64,000 nucleotides of DNA from Mucilaginibacter conchicola. GTDB taxonomy: Bacteria > Bacteroidota > Bacteroidia > Sphingobacteriales > Sphingobacteriaceae. The position numbers and the translations under genes were made by a program. Location of the stretch: NCBI RefSeq assembly GCF_003432115.1, contig NZ_QWDC01000003.1, positions 124,001 through 188,000 on the forward strand, written 5' to 3'. Under the pieces are notes generated by a model. The model ran no database searches and had not been told where the DNA came from. It saw only the letters and a program-made list of their open reading frames with translations. Shown in pieces: positions 43,407 through 53,039 of this stretch. Numbering within the stretch: the first letter of the stretch is position 1; the number at the start of each line of letters is the position of its first letter.

Positions 43407-45383
43407 TCAACTATTCAACGGTACTTCTACCCTGAAAACAGAACCTTTGCCTGCAGTACTGCTAACAGAAAGTTTGCCGTTATGCCTGTTGATGATCTCG
43501 TTGCTGATATACAGGCCTATCCCCAGGCCCGAGATATGCGAGGCCACATCATCAACCCGGTAAAAACGCGAAAAAATGCGTTTCTGCTGTTCTTTGTTGA
43601 TGCCGATGCCGAAATCCTGGATCTCAACCACGGCTTTCTCCGTATCAGATGATACAGTTACATTCACATGATCAGCATCCGGTGAGTATTTGATAGCGTT
43701 TGATAGCAGGTTAATGATCACTTGTTCCAGTCGTTGTTTATCGGCGCTGATACTTAATTCTGATTCATTTGCGCATATCACTATCCTGTGCGATTTGGTG
43801 GAATGCTGCATCAACTCAACCACTTCATCTACCATTTGTGCCAGGTCGAAATTTATATAGTTGAGCGGGAGCAGGCCTGCTTCAATTTTAGAAACATCTA
43901 AAAGGTCTGATATCAGATCGGATAATTTATTGATCTGTGTAAGCGCTTTTTTGATGAACGATTTATTACGGTCATTCTCATCCAGGCTGCGGTCTATGAT
44001 CTGCAGGTAGCCGTTAAGGCTTGTCATGGGGGTTTTTAACTCATGGCTGGCCAAACCAATGAACTCATCTTTTTTGGAGTTCAGCTTTTGGATCTCCTCG
44101 TAAAGCTTGGCATTATCAAGCGCAATGCTGGCCTGTGACGCTACGCCCACTACCAGGTTTTCGTGCTCTTTAGTAAACCTGCCCGGTTTAGGATGCCCCA
44201 AAAACAAACCGCCAATTACTTCGCCCGATTTAGAGATAACCGGCACCGCAAGGTAGCTTACTACAGGCAAATGCCCATCGGGCATACCTTTATGCGGATG
44301 GTTGCGGCCATAACGTTCATCTTTGGTAATATCATCTACCCGTACAACGCCCAGGCCGCCAAATGTATGGCTAAATACGGCGGTGTTACGCGGCATCCCC
44401 AGTTTATCAAAAGCCTCGCGCGGGGCACCGGTCAGGGTATATAACTGGTACGATTCGCCTTTTTCATCTTCCTTGTTATAAAAGAACGCCCCAAAAGCCG
44501 CACCTGTAAGTGTGGTTGTTGCATCTGTCACTTTTTGCAGTATCTCTTGCACGTCAAGGTTTTCAGATATAATGCGGCCAACGTTGTTCAGCACTTCCAG
44601 GTTTTCGGCATAGCGCTGCAGCACGTTCTCGGCTTCCAGTTGTTTTGTTATGTCGCGGGCAATTTTTGATGCCCCTACAATGTTGCCTTCAATATCTTTT
44701 ATAGGCGAAATAGCCAATGAAACGGGTATTTCTTCGCCGCTTTTATGCAGGCGGTAGGTAACAAAATGTTCCACCTTTTCGCCCAAACTTATTTTGTTGA
44801 TGATACTGGTTTCTTCGTTAAGGCGTTCAACAGGTATAACCGTGGTTATGGGCCTGCCTAACATCTCCTCTTCGGTGTAGCCAAATAACTCTTGCGCACC
44901 CTTGTTCCAGGTAGTGATGGTGCCGTCAAGCGTTTTACTCACAATAGCATCTTCAGAGTTTTGAATGATAGCTGCCAGCAAACGTTGCTTGCGTTCGCCG
45001 CTGCGTTGTTCGGTAATATCAATAAGGGTATTTACCGCACCGGTAAGTATATCACCTTCAAATACAGGCACGCAATAGGCCAAAACATTTACCGAGGTGT
45101 CATCGGCGCGTACCAGAACTATTTCCTCGCCCTCAACAGGCAGGCCGGTGCTTATGGCACGTGCAATAGGGTGCTCGTTATTGGGTAGTAGTTCACCGTT
45201 TGGTTTCAGGATAGATTTTGCGCCGGTGTAACGCACATTTTTATCGGGCACGCCGCCCCAAAGTTTAGCGGCTGCTTTGTTATATGAAATGATGTTGCCT
45301 GCAGTATCGCACTGGTAAATGGCAATAGGCAAATGCTCTGATACGGTATACGACAGCGATGTGTGGGTTACGGGTTGCGACAT
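43407..45383 (-). CDS. PAS-PAS-GAF sensor histidine kinase
   Basis: A 658-residue soluble kinase. Residues about 10-125 and 130-250 are PAS domains (IYQCDTAGNIISYNKAAAK; TWNKGAQELFGYTEEEML). Residues about 270-430 are a GAF domain (LQKVTDATTTLTGAAFGAFF, VSYLAVPVISKSGEVIGGLF). The HisKA has FIGLASHELKTPMTSLNGYL with the phospho-His near residue 446; the HATPase has NLLSNAIKYSPD, DFGIGI and GLGIGLYI. There is no membrane segment or receiver. It senses a cytoplasmic cue, perhaps redox or light. No response regulator is adjacent. Confidence 0.93.
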   Translation of the reverse strand: MSQPVTHTSLSYTVSEHLPIAIYQCDTAGNIISYNKAAAKLWGGVPDKNVRYTGAKSILKPNGELLPNNEHPIARAISTGLPVEGEEIVLVRADDTSVNVLAYCVPVFEGDILTGAVNTLIDITEQRSGERKQRLLAAIIQNSEDAIVSKTLDGTITTWNKGAQELFGYTEEEMLGRPITTVIPVERLNEETSIINKISLGEKVEHFVTYRLHKSGEEIPVSLAISPIKDIEGNIVGASKIARDITKQLEAENVLQRYAENLEVLNNVGRIISENLDVQEILQKVTDATTTLTGAAFGAFFYNKEDEKGESYQLYTLTGAPREAFDKLGMPRNTAVFSHTFGGLGVVRVDDITKDERYGRNHPHKGMPDGHLPVVSYLAVPVISKSGEVIGGLFLGHPKPGRFTKEHENLVVGVASQASIALDNAKLYEEIQKLNSKKDEFIGLASHELKTPMTSLNGYLQIIDRSLDENDRNKSFIKKALTQINKLSDLISDLLDVSKIEAGLLPLNYINFDLAQMVDEVVELMQHSTKSHRIVICANESELSISADKQRLEQVIINLLSNAIKYSPDADHVNVTVSSDTEKAVVEIQDFGIGINKEQQKRIFSRFYRVDDVASHISGLGIGLYISNEIINRHNGKLSVSSTAGKGSVFRVEVPLNS

Positions 45384-45582
45384 TAAAGTTTACGGACTTT
45401 AAATATTGGTTATTGGAATTAAGCGTTCAATAGCCTTCCATCGGCGTGCAAAAATCAAATTGCGCACCGTTTTGCGGGGAGTAAAAATCAATAGGGAGTA
45501 TGGGGTATTGTCAACAAATATAACATCCGCTTTAAACTATTGCAATGGCGAGATGTTATAAAAACTAAGTTTAACAGTTATT

Positions 45583-46638
45583 ATGGCAGATATAGCAAAA
45601 CGTTTTCCGCAAAACCCGTTACTATCCCCAAAAGACCTTGTGCCAAGTGCCGATGGGTTGCTGATAGCTTGTTTATTAAACCCGGGCGTTTTTAGATATG
45701 AGGGAAAAATCTGGCTGCTGGTACGCGTGGCCGAGCGCCCGCAACAGAATGATATCCATGTATCATTCCCGATATTGACCGAAAGTGGCGAAACCAAAAT
45801 AATGGAAATTGCCCTTAACGATGCCGACCTGATAGCCACCGATGCCCGCGTAGTGCGCTATAAAGGGGTTGATTACCTCACTACGCTATCGCACCTGCGC
45901 TTGCTTTGCAGCGATGATGGCGTAAAGTTTTATGAACCCGAGGGATACCCCAAATTATTCGGTAACGGGCCGTTGCAAACTTTTGGTATTGAGGATTGCC
46001 GCGTAACCGAACTGGAAGATAAATTCTATCTCACCTTTACGGCAGTAAGCGACAGCGGCGTAGGCGTAGGTATGCGCACCACTACCAACTGGAAAACTTT
46101 TACCCAACACGGCATGATACTGCCGCCGCATAATAAGGACGTAGCCATTTTTGAAGAAAAGATAAACGGCAAATATTACGCCCTGCACCGCCCCAGCAGC
46201 GTGGACATAGGCGGTAACTTTATCTGGATAGCCGAATCGCCTGATGGGGAGCATTGGGGTAATCACAAATGCATCCTCAAAACCCGCGAAGGTATGTGGG
46301 ACAGCGGCAGGGTTGGTGCAGGCGCAGCACCCATTAAAACCAAAAAAGGCTGGCTGGAAATTTACCATGGCGCCACCCGCGAACATCGCTATTGCCTGGG
46401 TGCCGTATTGTTAGACCTAAACGATCCATCTAAAGTGCTTGCCCGCTCTGTTGAACCCATTATGGAACCGACAGCGCCTTATGAGATAACCGGATTTTTT
46501 GGCCACGTAGTGTTTACCAACGGCCACGTTTTACAGGACGATGGCGATACCCTCACCATTTATTACGGCGCTGCCGATGAGCACGTTTGCGGGGCGAATT
46601 TTTCTTTGAAGGCGATATTTGAGAATTTGGGGGCTTAA
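45583..46638 (+). CDS. GH130 family glycosidase / mannoside phosphorylase-like
   Basis: A 351-residue five-bladed beta-propeller enzyme of the GH130/DUF377 type: NPGVFRYEGKIWLLVRVAER, ATDARVVRYKG, GIEDCRVTELEDKFYLTF (catalytic Asp in EDCR-type motif), LHRPSS and IYHGAT. The family phosphorolyses or hydrolyses beta-mannosides; which applies cannot be decided from this sequence. No signal peptide, so it is cytoplasmic. It is on the plus strand ahead of uxaC but separated by a 150-bp palindromic element. Confidence 0.9.
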   Translation: MADIAKRFPQNPLLSPKDLVPSADGLLIACLLNPGVFRYEGKIWLLVRVAERPQQNDIHVSFPILTESGETKIMEIALNDADLIATDARVVRYKGVDYLTTLSHLRLLCSDDGVKFYEPEGYPKLFGNGPLQTFGIEDCRVTELEDKFYLTFTAVSDSGVGVGMRTTTNWKTFTQHGMILPPHNKDVAIFEEKINGKYYALHRPSSVDIGGNFIWIAESPDGEHWGNHKCILKTREGMWDSGRVGAGAAPIKTKKGWLEIYHGATREHRYCLGAVLLDLNDPSKVLARSVEPIMEPTAPYEITGFFGHVVFTNGHVLQDDGDTLTIYYGAADEHVCGANFSLKAIFENLGA

Positions 46639-46662
46639 GGGCAATCTGCTGACGTAAGAGAT

Positions 46663-46812
46663 GACTCACCCCGCGACACTTCGTGTGCTACCCTCTCTTC
46701 GCTGTGCGAAAAGAGGGTGAGAAAGTGAAATATAAAAATGAGCCAAACCCTCTTTACGCTTGCGTAGAGAGGGTCGACAATCCGCCGAATGGCGGAGATG
46801 TCGGGGTGAGTC
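46663..46812. repeat. Palindromic element, family E
   Basis: 150 bp with outer ends GACTCACCCCG... and ...CGGGGTGAGTC and inner stems ACCCTCTCTTCGC and CCCTCTTTACGCTTGCGTAGAGAGGG plus CCGCCGAATGGCGG. It occupies most of the gap between the GH130 gene and uxaC. Confidence 0.8.
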
Positions 46813-46854
46813 AACTATGCGAGCGATATGGGCAATCACGCCATCCCGCTTATA

Positions 46855-46886
46855 TTTTTGACTTTTTACTTTTGAATTTTGACTTT
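46855..46886. repeat. Simple AT-rich tract, family D copy 2
   Basis: A tract of TTTTTGACTTTTTACTTTTG-type sequence; its reverse complement (AAAGTCAAAATTCAAAAGT) closely resembles the tract at 58838. It ends about 32 bp before uxaC, so it lies in the leader or promoter. Confidence 0.6.
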
Positions 46887-46917
46887 ATACAATACATTGC
46901 CTTATCAATAGCCTTGT

Positions 46918-48324
46918 ATGAAGAATTTTTTAGATGATGACTTTCTGCTGCAGTCGGATACGGCCCGCCGCCTGTATTACGATTACGCGAAAGACATGCC
47001 TATTATAGATTACCATTGCCATCTGCCGCCAGACCAGATAGCGAACAACATCAACTTTAATAACCTTACGCATGCCTGGCTAAACGGCGACCATTATAAA
47101 TGGCGGGCCATGCGTGCCAACGGCGTTGCCGAAGAATACATCACCGGCGGTAAACCCGACTTTGAAAAATTTGAGAAATGGGCCGAAACCGTACCTTACA
47201 CCCTGCGTAACCCGCTTTACCATTGGACACACCTCGAGCTTCGCCGGTATTTTGGTATCGATTCGAGGTTGATGGGCGGCACGGCAGATTATATTTATGA
47301 GGATGCATCGGCCAAACTGCAACAACGCGATTTTTCGGTGCAACAACTCCTGAAAAAGATGAACGTTGAGGTTGTTTGTACTACTGATGATCCGCTGGAT
47401 GATCTGGCGCATCATGAGCAACTGAAACGCGATGGCGGCACAGTTAAAATGTTTCCCACCTTTAGGCCGGATAAGGCCATGTACATTGAGGATGTAACTG
47501 CACTTAATGCCTACATTGCCAAATTGGAAGAGGTGGCCAATACGCCCATTGTAAACTTTGAAGATTACCTGTACGCGCTGAAAAACCGGCACCACTACTT
47601 TGCTGCCAACGGCTGCATGGTTGCCGATCATGGCTTGGAGCACATTTATGCCGAGGACTACACGGATGAAGAGATTCGCACCATATTTGAAAAAATACGA
47701 TCAGAAAAGCCGGTAACAAACGGCGAAAAGGTGAAATTTAAATCGGCCATGTTGTATAACCTGGCGCTTTGGCATCATGAAAAGGGCTGGGTACAGCAAT
47801 ACCACTTAGGTGCTTTGCGTAATAACAATTCGCGCTTACTAAGCAGGTTGGGGCCTGATACAGGCTTTGATTCTATCGGCGATTTTAGCCAGGCCCGCGC
47901 ATTGTCGCGTTTCCTTAACCGTTTGGATAAGGACGACCGCCTGGCCAAAACTATCATCTACAACCTTAACCCTGCAGATAACGAAGTAATGGCCGCCATG
48001 ACGGGTAACTTTAACGATGGTTCCATTGCCGGTAAAGTACAATTTGGCTCGGGCTGGTGGTTCCTTGATCAAAAAGACGGCATGACCAAGCAGATCAACG
48101 CTTTATCAAACATGGGCTTACTAAGCCGTTTTGTTGGCATGCTTACCGATTCGCGCAGTTTCTTGTCATTCCCGCGGCACGAGTATTTCCGCAGGTTGTT
48201 GTGCAACCTGTTTGGTGATGATATCGAGAACGGCGAATTGCCAAATGATATTGAATGGACAGGGAAGGTGATAGCTGATATTTGTTACCATAATGCCAAA
48301 GACTATTTTGGGTTTAAGATGTGA
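46918..48324 (+). CDS. uxaC: Glucuronate isomerase
   Basis: A 468-residue uronate isomerase, the usual length (E. coli UxaC is 470). Signatures: PIIDYHCHLPPDQIANN near residue 25, HWTHLELRRYFGI, CTTDDPLDDL, HHEKGWVQQYHLGALRNNN, DTGFDSIGD, and MLTDSRSFLSFPRHEYFRR. It interconverts D-glucuronate and D-fructuronate, or galacturonate and tagaturonate, in the cytoplasm. The other pathway genes (uxaA/B, uxuA/B) are not in the window, so this copy is separated from them. Confidence 0.97.
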   Translation: MKNFLDDDFLLQSDTARRLYYDYAKDMPIIDYHCHLPPDQIANNINFNNLTHAWLNGDHYKWRAMRANGVAEEYITGGKPDFEKFEKWAETVPYTLRNPLYHWTHLELRRYFGIDSRLMGGTADYIYEDASAKLQQRDFSVQQLLKKMNVEVVCTTDDPLDDLAHHEQLKRDGGTVKMFPTFRPDKAMYIEDVTALNAYIAKLEEVANTPIVNFEDYLYALKNRHHYFAANGCMVADHGLEHIYAEDYTDEEIRTIFEKIRSEKPVTNGEKVKFKSAMLYNLALWHHEKGWVQQYHLGALRNNNSRLLSRLGPDTGFDSIGDFSQARALSRFLNRLDKDDRLAKTIIYNLNPADNEVMAAMTGNFNDGSIAGKVQFGSGWWFLDQKDGMTKQINALSNMGLLSRFVGMLTDSRSFLSFPRHEYFRRLLCNLFGDDIENGELPNDIEWTGKVIADICYHNAKDYFGFKM

Positions 48325-48359
48325 GAGGTATATTACTCCATCGCGGGGAGCGATAACGA

Positions 48360-48870
48360 CGCGGCTATCTCTTTAAGATTAGTTCTTCGTTAGGAATGGC
48401 AGTGAGTAACATGAATTGTTAGTGGATGTACTTTTTCTTTTTCCGCAAAAGAAAAAGTACCAAAAAGAAAACTCGCGACTTGGTAACGAGCTACAATGTT
48501 AGTGCCGCTGCAAGGCCTGTGCTATCCGCACGTTACGCTATGTCGCATTTTTCGGTGACGCTTGGTCTGTGCGTTTGTTTCTTTTTCATTTTTTACTTTG
48601 TCTTTTTCTGTCAGCAAAAAAGCTTTGGGCGAAAGCGGGCAGAACAATGATGGCCTGTGCGGCTGCAAGGGCATTGCTGAATCTATCGCTGGTCTAAGTT
48701 TAGCGCAGCGTAACTTAGTCCCAAAATGTGTTAAGCTTTCAGCTTAACACTCAAGGAGAATCCTTGAGCCATTTTAGGTCGAAGTTGAAAACTTCGACCA
48801 GTGGGAGAAAAGAAAGTAACATCCACTAACTTTCATTTACCTTGCTACCTTTCCTAACGAAGAATTGATT
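48360..48870. repeat. MITE-like element, family C copy 2, with nested insertion
   Basis: About 510 bp, homologous in opposite orientation to 37085-37575. Its ends form long terminal inverted repeats: TTCTTCGTTAGGAA at 48383 pairs with TTCCTAACGAAGAA ending at 48864, and TTAGTGGATGT pairs with ACATCCACTAA. Inside, at about 48689-48802, lies a nested palindromic insert absent from copy 1 with hairpins at 48694-48718, 48728-48750, 48751-48767 and 48777-48799. No transposase is encoded. It fills most of the 688-bp gap after uxaC. Confidence 0.75.
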
Positions 48871-49012
48871 TTCTCATAATAAATCAAGCATTGCTTCCTT
48901 GTAACAAAAATATTTCTTAACCACTTTTTTAAATCATTTAAAAAGTACCTTATATTTAGCTATACCAATTTCTCCGGGGATTATAACCGGCTTTAACCCA
49001 CATTATTATCAA

Positions 49013-50167
49013 ATGGCTGCAACCAAAACTGATGTACCTGCATCTTCGGATGTTAACACCTCGCCCTTTACTTATGAACGCCTTTATTCCTTAGATGCCC
49101 TGCGCGGTTTCGATATGTTCTGGATCATCGGCGGTGAAGAAATTTTCCATACCCTTGCAAAAGTCACCGGCTCGCCGTTCTGGCAGGCACTTTCCACCCA
49201 GTTCACCCACCCGGATTGGAACGGTTTTCATGTGTATGACCTTATCTTCCCTTTGTTCCTGTTCCTGGCTGGCGTGGCAACACCGTACTCGGTAGGGCGC
49301 GAGCTGGAGAAAGGCGCTACCAAAGGCCAGTTGGTTTTACGGGTAATTAAACGGGCCGCTATACTGGTGTTGTTAGGCTTGTTGGTTAATAATAGTTTGA
49401 AAGAGCTGAAGCCCTATGAGGAGATCCGCTTTGCCTCAGTATTGGGCCGCATTGGTATAGCTTACATGTTTGCCAATATCATTTATTTGTATGCCAATCG
49501 CAAATGGCAGTTCGCCTGGTTCTGGGTCTTTATTGTCGGTTATTGGCTACTGCTTAAATTCACTTCTGCACCTGGCTTTAACCCCGGCGACCTTACCATG
49601 GAAGGCAATTTTGCATCATATATGGATAGGCTGATACTGCCAGGTAAACTCTACCTCAAAATTCACGATCCCGAGGGTTTGTTTTCAACCATCCCTGCTA
49701 TCAGCACCGGTTTGTTAGGCATACTGGCAGGTAGTTTATTAAAAACAGGCCATCAGCATAAAGGGCGTAAAGCGTTTATACTGGCTGTGGCAGGTGTGAT
49801 ATTTTTGATCATCGCCCAGATCTGGAATCTCGATTTTCCAATCAATAAAAACCTGTGGACAAGCTCGTTTGTGATGCATGTTGGCGGTTTAAGCCTGTTG
49901 TTGCTGGCGTTGTTTTATTATGTTATTGATGTACTGGGGTATAAAAGCTGGGCCTTTTTCTTCAAGGTCATCGGCATGAACTCTATCTTAATTTACATCT
50001 CCAGCAAATTCATTAACTGGCCTTACGCTACCAATGGTTTCTTCGGCTGGCTGGGCCAACTGGTTGGCGACCCATGGAATATCGTGGTAATGGCCATCTG
50101 TTTTGTGATGGTGAAATGGGCGCTGCTGTATTTCCTGTATCGTAAAAAAGCATTCTTAAAAGTATAA
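49013..50167 (+). CDS. HGSNAT-like inner-membrane acyltransferase (DUF5009)
   Basis: A 384-residue protein with about ten membrane helices (for example LVLRVIKRAAILVLLGLLVN and FILAVAGVIFLIIAQIW). The conserved LYSLDALRGFDMFWIIGG near residue 28 and the FHVYDLIFPLFLFLAGVATP segment are the heparan-alpha-glucosaminide N-acetyltransferase / DUF5009 signatures. The eukaryotic homologue acetylates glucosamine ends across a membrane; bacterial members are thought to modify sugars. It heads a four-gene operon of carbohydrate type. Confidence 0.9.
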   Translation: MAATKTDVPASSDVNTSPFTYERLYSLDALRGFDMFWIIGGEEIFHTLAKVTGSPFWQALSTQFTHPDWNGFHVYDLIFPLFLFLAGVATPYSVGRELEKGATKGQLVLRVIKRAAILVLLGLLVNNSLKELKPYEEIRFASVLGRIGIAYMFANIIYLYANRKWQFAWFWVFIVGYWLLLKFTSAPGFNPGDLTMEGNFASYMDRLILPGKLYLKIHDPEGLFSTIPAISTGLLGILAGSLLKTGHQHKGRKAFILAVAGVIFLIIAQIWNLDFPINKNLWTSSFVMHVGGLSLLLLALFYYVIDVLGYKSWAFFFKVIGMNSILIYISSKFINWPYATNGFFGWLGQLVGDPWNIVVMAICFVMVKWALLYFLYRKKAFLKV

Positions 50168-50177
50168 TTATCCACCC

Positions 50178-51092
50178 ATGAAAAAACTCATTTGCCTGTT
50201 GGGCTTAGTTACTTTATTTATTACCGAAACGGCGTCTGCGCAGCAAAAATTACCAAAGCTGATGCTCCGTTTGGATGATATTGGCATGTGCCATGCCGTA
50301 AATATGGCCATGCAAAAAATGGCCGATACCAAAATGCCCTTCTCTGCCTCGGTGCAGTTTGCCTGCCCCTGGTACCAGGAAGCAGTAGAGATATTAAAAA
50401 AGAACCCGCAGATAAGCGTAGGCGTGCATTTAACGCTAACATCTGAGTGGAAGAATTACCGCTGGGGGCCCATCACCGGTCGCGAAGCGGTGCCGAGCCT
50501 GGTAGCTAAGGATGGCTATTTCTACCAGTCGACCGGTGCTTTTGCCAAAAGCGGTTACAAATTGGAAGATGTAGAGAAAGAACTATCGGCGCAGATAGAA
50601 CGTGCGCAGTCATCAGGCTTAAAAATAGATTATATAGACCCGCACATGGGCATTGCGCTATCAACGCCCGAACTGCGTGCCCTTACCGAAAAACTCGCCG
50701 CCAAATATCATTTAGCTATCTCGACTTTGAGTGAGGTAGTCTACTTCGGCGAAACTTACCACGAGATGTGGGGCGAGCCGGTAGCTACCAAAAAATCGGC
50801 CTTCCTGAACTATGTAAGCACCAAACTGAATCCCGCCCGCCCAAATATGGTGGTGATACACGTTGGCCTGATGCAGCCCGAGATGAACGCCCTGTTTGAT
50901 ATGAACAGCGATATGATGAACGGCAAAGATGGTAAACCGCTCACCAGCCTGCACCGCCAAACCGAGTTGAACATGATGCTCTCGCCGGAGTTTAGGGCAA
51001 TGGTGAACAAGAAGTTTATACTCACCAACTACACCCAACTTATTAAAGAGAAAGGCCTGGCAAGTATGAAGAAAGAAACCGTAAAAAATTAA
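50178..51092 (+). CDS. Exported ChbG/YdjC family carbohydrate deacetylase
   Basis: A 304-residue protein with a signal peptide (LICLLGLVTLFITETASAQ). The YdjC/ChbG fold shows LMLRLDDIGMCHAVN (metal Asp), SVGVHLTLTSEW (His) and DYIDPHMGI (His). These enzymes remove N-acetyl groups from chitooligosaccharides or similar sugars with one metal. It is 10 bp after the membrane acyltransferase and 4 bp before the Tat lipoprotein gene, so the four genes probably share a transcript. Confidence 0.9.
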   Translation: MKKLICLLGLVTLFITETASAQQKLPKLMLRLDDIGMCHAVNMAMQKMADTKMPFSASVQFACPWYQEAVEILKKNPQISVGVHLTLTSEWKNYRWGPITGREAVPSLVAKDGYFYQSTGAFAKSGYKLEDVEKELSAQIERAQSSGLKIDYIDPHMGIALSTPELRALTEKLAAKYHLAISTLSEVVYFGETYHEMWGEPVATKKSAFLNYVSTKLNPARPNMVVIHVGLMQPEMNALFDMNSDMMNGKDGKPLTSLHRQTELNMMLSPEFRAMVNKKFILTNYTQLIKEKGLASMKKETVKN

Positions 51093-51096
51093 GCCT

Positions 51097-51480
51097 ATGG
51101 AAAGGCGCTCATTTATACGTTTATCGGCATTTACAGCGGCGGCGCTAACGTTGCCCATGATGCAAAGCTGCAACACACTATCAGAAGAAGATGCCCTGAG
51201 CAAACCCGACCTGCTGATGCAACTGGTTGATGAGAAAGAGATAAAGGCAGTAGGCACAGCTTATCGCCAGCAGGTAAAAACAGAAGCCGACCAGCAAAAG
51301 TTGCGAATGTTATTGCTAAACGGCAAGCCTGATAATACCGATAGCGTGGAGCTGAAACGCGCGCTGGATAAACAGGTAAGTGCCGATTTTGCCGCAGGTA
51401 AAATCGTTCAGTTGAACGGTTGGATCCTTTCTGTAACCGAGGCACGCCAGTGTGCTCTTTATTCACTCCTAAAAGCCTGA
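51097..51480 (+). CDS. Tat-type lipoprotein, gluconate-2-dehydrogenase subunit-3-like
   Basis: A 127-residue protein whose N-terminus has RRSF, a twin-arginine signal, then a lipobox-like QSC (TLPMMQSCNT). The rest is helical (LLMQLVDEKEIKAVGTAY, the LAQCALYSLLKA-like end reads RQCALYSLLKA). In this family the small Tat subunit accompanies a GMC-type flavin subunit, and the next gene, 5 bp away, is exactly such a GMC oxidoreductase. Export of the pair by Tat in one complex is the likely reading. Confidence 0.8.
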   Translation: MERRSFIRLSAFTAAALTLPMMQSCNTLSEEDALSKPDLLMQLVDEKEIKAVGTAYRQQVKTEADQQKLRMLLLNGKPDNTDSVELKRALDKQVSADFAAGKIVQLNGWILSVTEARQCALYSLLKA

Positions 51481-51485
51481 ACCTT

Positions 51486-53015
51486 ATGCATACTGACGCA
51501 AGAAAGATCGACAATAACAGCCTCATAGAGGGCGATATATGTATAATTGGTGCCGGCGCGGCAGGCATCAGCATGGCTTTGGAGATGATTGGTACGCCCT
51601 TTAAAGTGATATTGCTTGAGGGCGGCGGTTTTGAGTATGAGGCCGAAATGCAGGACCTGTACAAAGGCAAAACTACCGGGCAAAAATATTTCCCGCTGCA
51701 GTCGGCAAGGTTGCATTATTTTGGCGGTACAACAGGGCATTGGGCCGGTTTCTGCTCGCCCTTTGATCCCATAGATTTTAAACAGCGCGACTGGATCCCG
51801 CATAGCGGATGGCCTATCACCCGCGAAGACCTTGATCCATACTACGCCCGCGCGCAAAAGAACCTTGATCTTGGTCCGTACGATTATAGCCTGGAGTACT
51901 GGCAAAAGCAAGATCCTGAACGCATCCCGCTGCCGCTGGATGATAAGGCAGTGTTCAATAAAATGTGGCAGTTTAGCAAGCCAACCCGCTTCGGCGAAAA
52001 ATATAAAGCCACCATTGTAAAGGCGCCGAATGTTCATTTGTACACCTATGCCAACGTTACAGATATTACGGCTAATGAGGCTGCCTCAAACGTAAAAGAA
52101 GTAACCGTAAAGAACCTTGCGGGCAAACAACACACCGTGCGGGCAAAGCATTTTGTACTGGCCTGCTGCTCTATCCAAAACGCCCGCATGTTGCTGGCAT
52201 CAAACAAACAGGCACCAAATGGCCTGGGTAACCAGAATGATAATGTGGGCCGTTATTTTATGGAGCATATTGAGATAAAATCTGCCGAGATGTGGCTGCC
52301 CAAGCCAGACTTGATGAAGCTATACCAGTGGGAGTGGGGCGTAAAAGCCCGCGCCGAACTGGCCATAAGTGAGGAGATGCAGCGTAAGCACAAGATCCTA
52401 AACGGAACAGCATCATTAAACCCGCTGGCAGTGGCCAAAAACTGGAAACCCATGATAGAGACCTGGACGGCAGATACGGCTAAAACCAACGCCCTGATGA
52501 GTGGCGCTAAAAAAGCACTCAAAGAGGGGCCTAAATTAAAATCATACAATTCGTTTGAGTTGTTTACGCGGATAGAACAAGCGCCCAACCCAAACAGCCG
52601 AGTAACGCTGGATAAGGAGAAAGATGCTTTAGGCGTTCCTCGTGCTAACCTGCACTGGGAGTTTACCGATCTTGAAAAGCACAGCCTGCGTAAGATATAC
52701 CAGATAATTGGCGAGCAGGTGGGTATAAGCAACGCAGGCCGTGTTAAGCTGATGGAATACCTGCGCGATGAGAATGACAGTAGCTGGCCTGCCTTCACCG
52801 GCGGTGGCTGGCACCACATGGGCACCACCCGCATGGCAGATGACCCCAAAAAAGGCGTGGTTGATAAGCATTGTAAAGTGCACGGCATTGCCAACCTATA
52901 CGTGGCAGGGGCAGCTTGCTACGCAACGGCTGCTGCGCCGAACCCAACGCTTACGGTAACAGCGCTCAGCATACGCCTGGCAGAACATTTAATGGAAAGG
53001 ATGAAGGCGGTTTGA
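51486..53015 (+). CDS. GMC-family FAD oxidoreductase
   Basis: A 509-residue flavoprotein from ATG 51486 (MHTDARKIDNNS). The frame is open from 51420 but those 22 residues overlap the lipoprotein gene. The FAD motif is DICIIGAGAAGISMALEM near residue 18; the LHYFGGTTGHWAGFCSPF segment, CCSIQNARMLLAS and the C-terminal GGWHHMGTTRM and NPTLTVTALSIRLAEH complete the GMC / glucose-dehydrogenase fold. It should oxidise a sugar or polyol C-OH. It has no own signal and probably leaves as a complex with the Tat lipoprotein. Confidence 0.92.
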   Translation: MHTDARKIDNNSLIEGDICIIGAGAAGISMALEMIGTPFKVILLEGGGFEYEAEMQDLYKGKTTGQKYFPLQSARLHYFGGTTGHWAGFCSPFDPIDFKQRDWIPHSGWPITREDLDPYYARAQKNLDLGPYDYSLEYWQKQDPERIPLPLDDKAVFNKMWQFSKPTRFGEKYKATIVKAPNVHLYTYANVTDITANEAASNVKEVTVKNLAGKQHTVRAKHFVLACCSIQNARMLLASNKQAPNGLGNQNDNVGRYFMEHIEIKSAEMWLPKPDLMKLYQWEWGVKARAELAISEEMQRKHKILNGTASLNPLAVAKNWKPMIETWTADTAKTNALMSGAKKALKEGPKLKSYNSFELFTRIEQAPNPNSRVTLDKEKDALGVPRANLHWEFTDLEKHSLRKIYQIIGEQVGISNAGRVKLMEYLRDENDSSWPAFTGGGWHHMGTTRMADDPKKGVVDKHCKVHGIANLYVAGAACYATAAAPNPTLTVTALSIRLAEHLMERMKAV

Positions 53016-53039
53016 TGTTTGATTTTTCTCTTTGGCGGG

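Noticed and set aside
43407..45383. PAS/GAF kinase as a bacteriophytochrome
   Set aside because: No PHY domain or chromophore Cys/His motif was seen in the GAF region.
48426..48747. Open frames of 74 and 61 residues after uxaC
   Set aside because: Both fall within the MITE-like element and read through hairpins; Phe/Lys runs come from the poly-T/poly-A arms.
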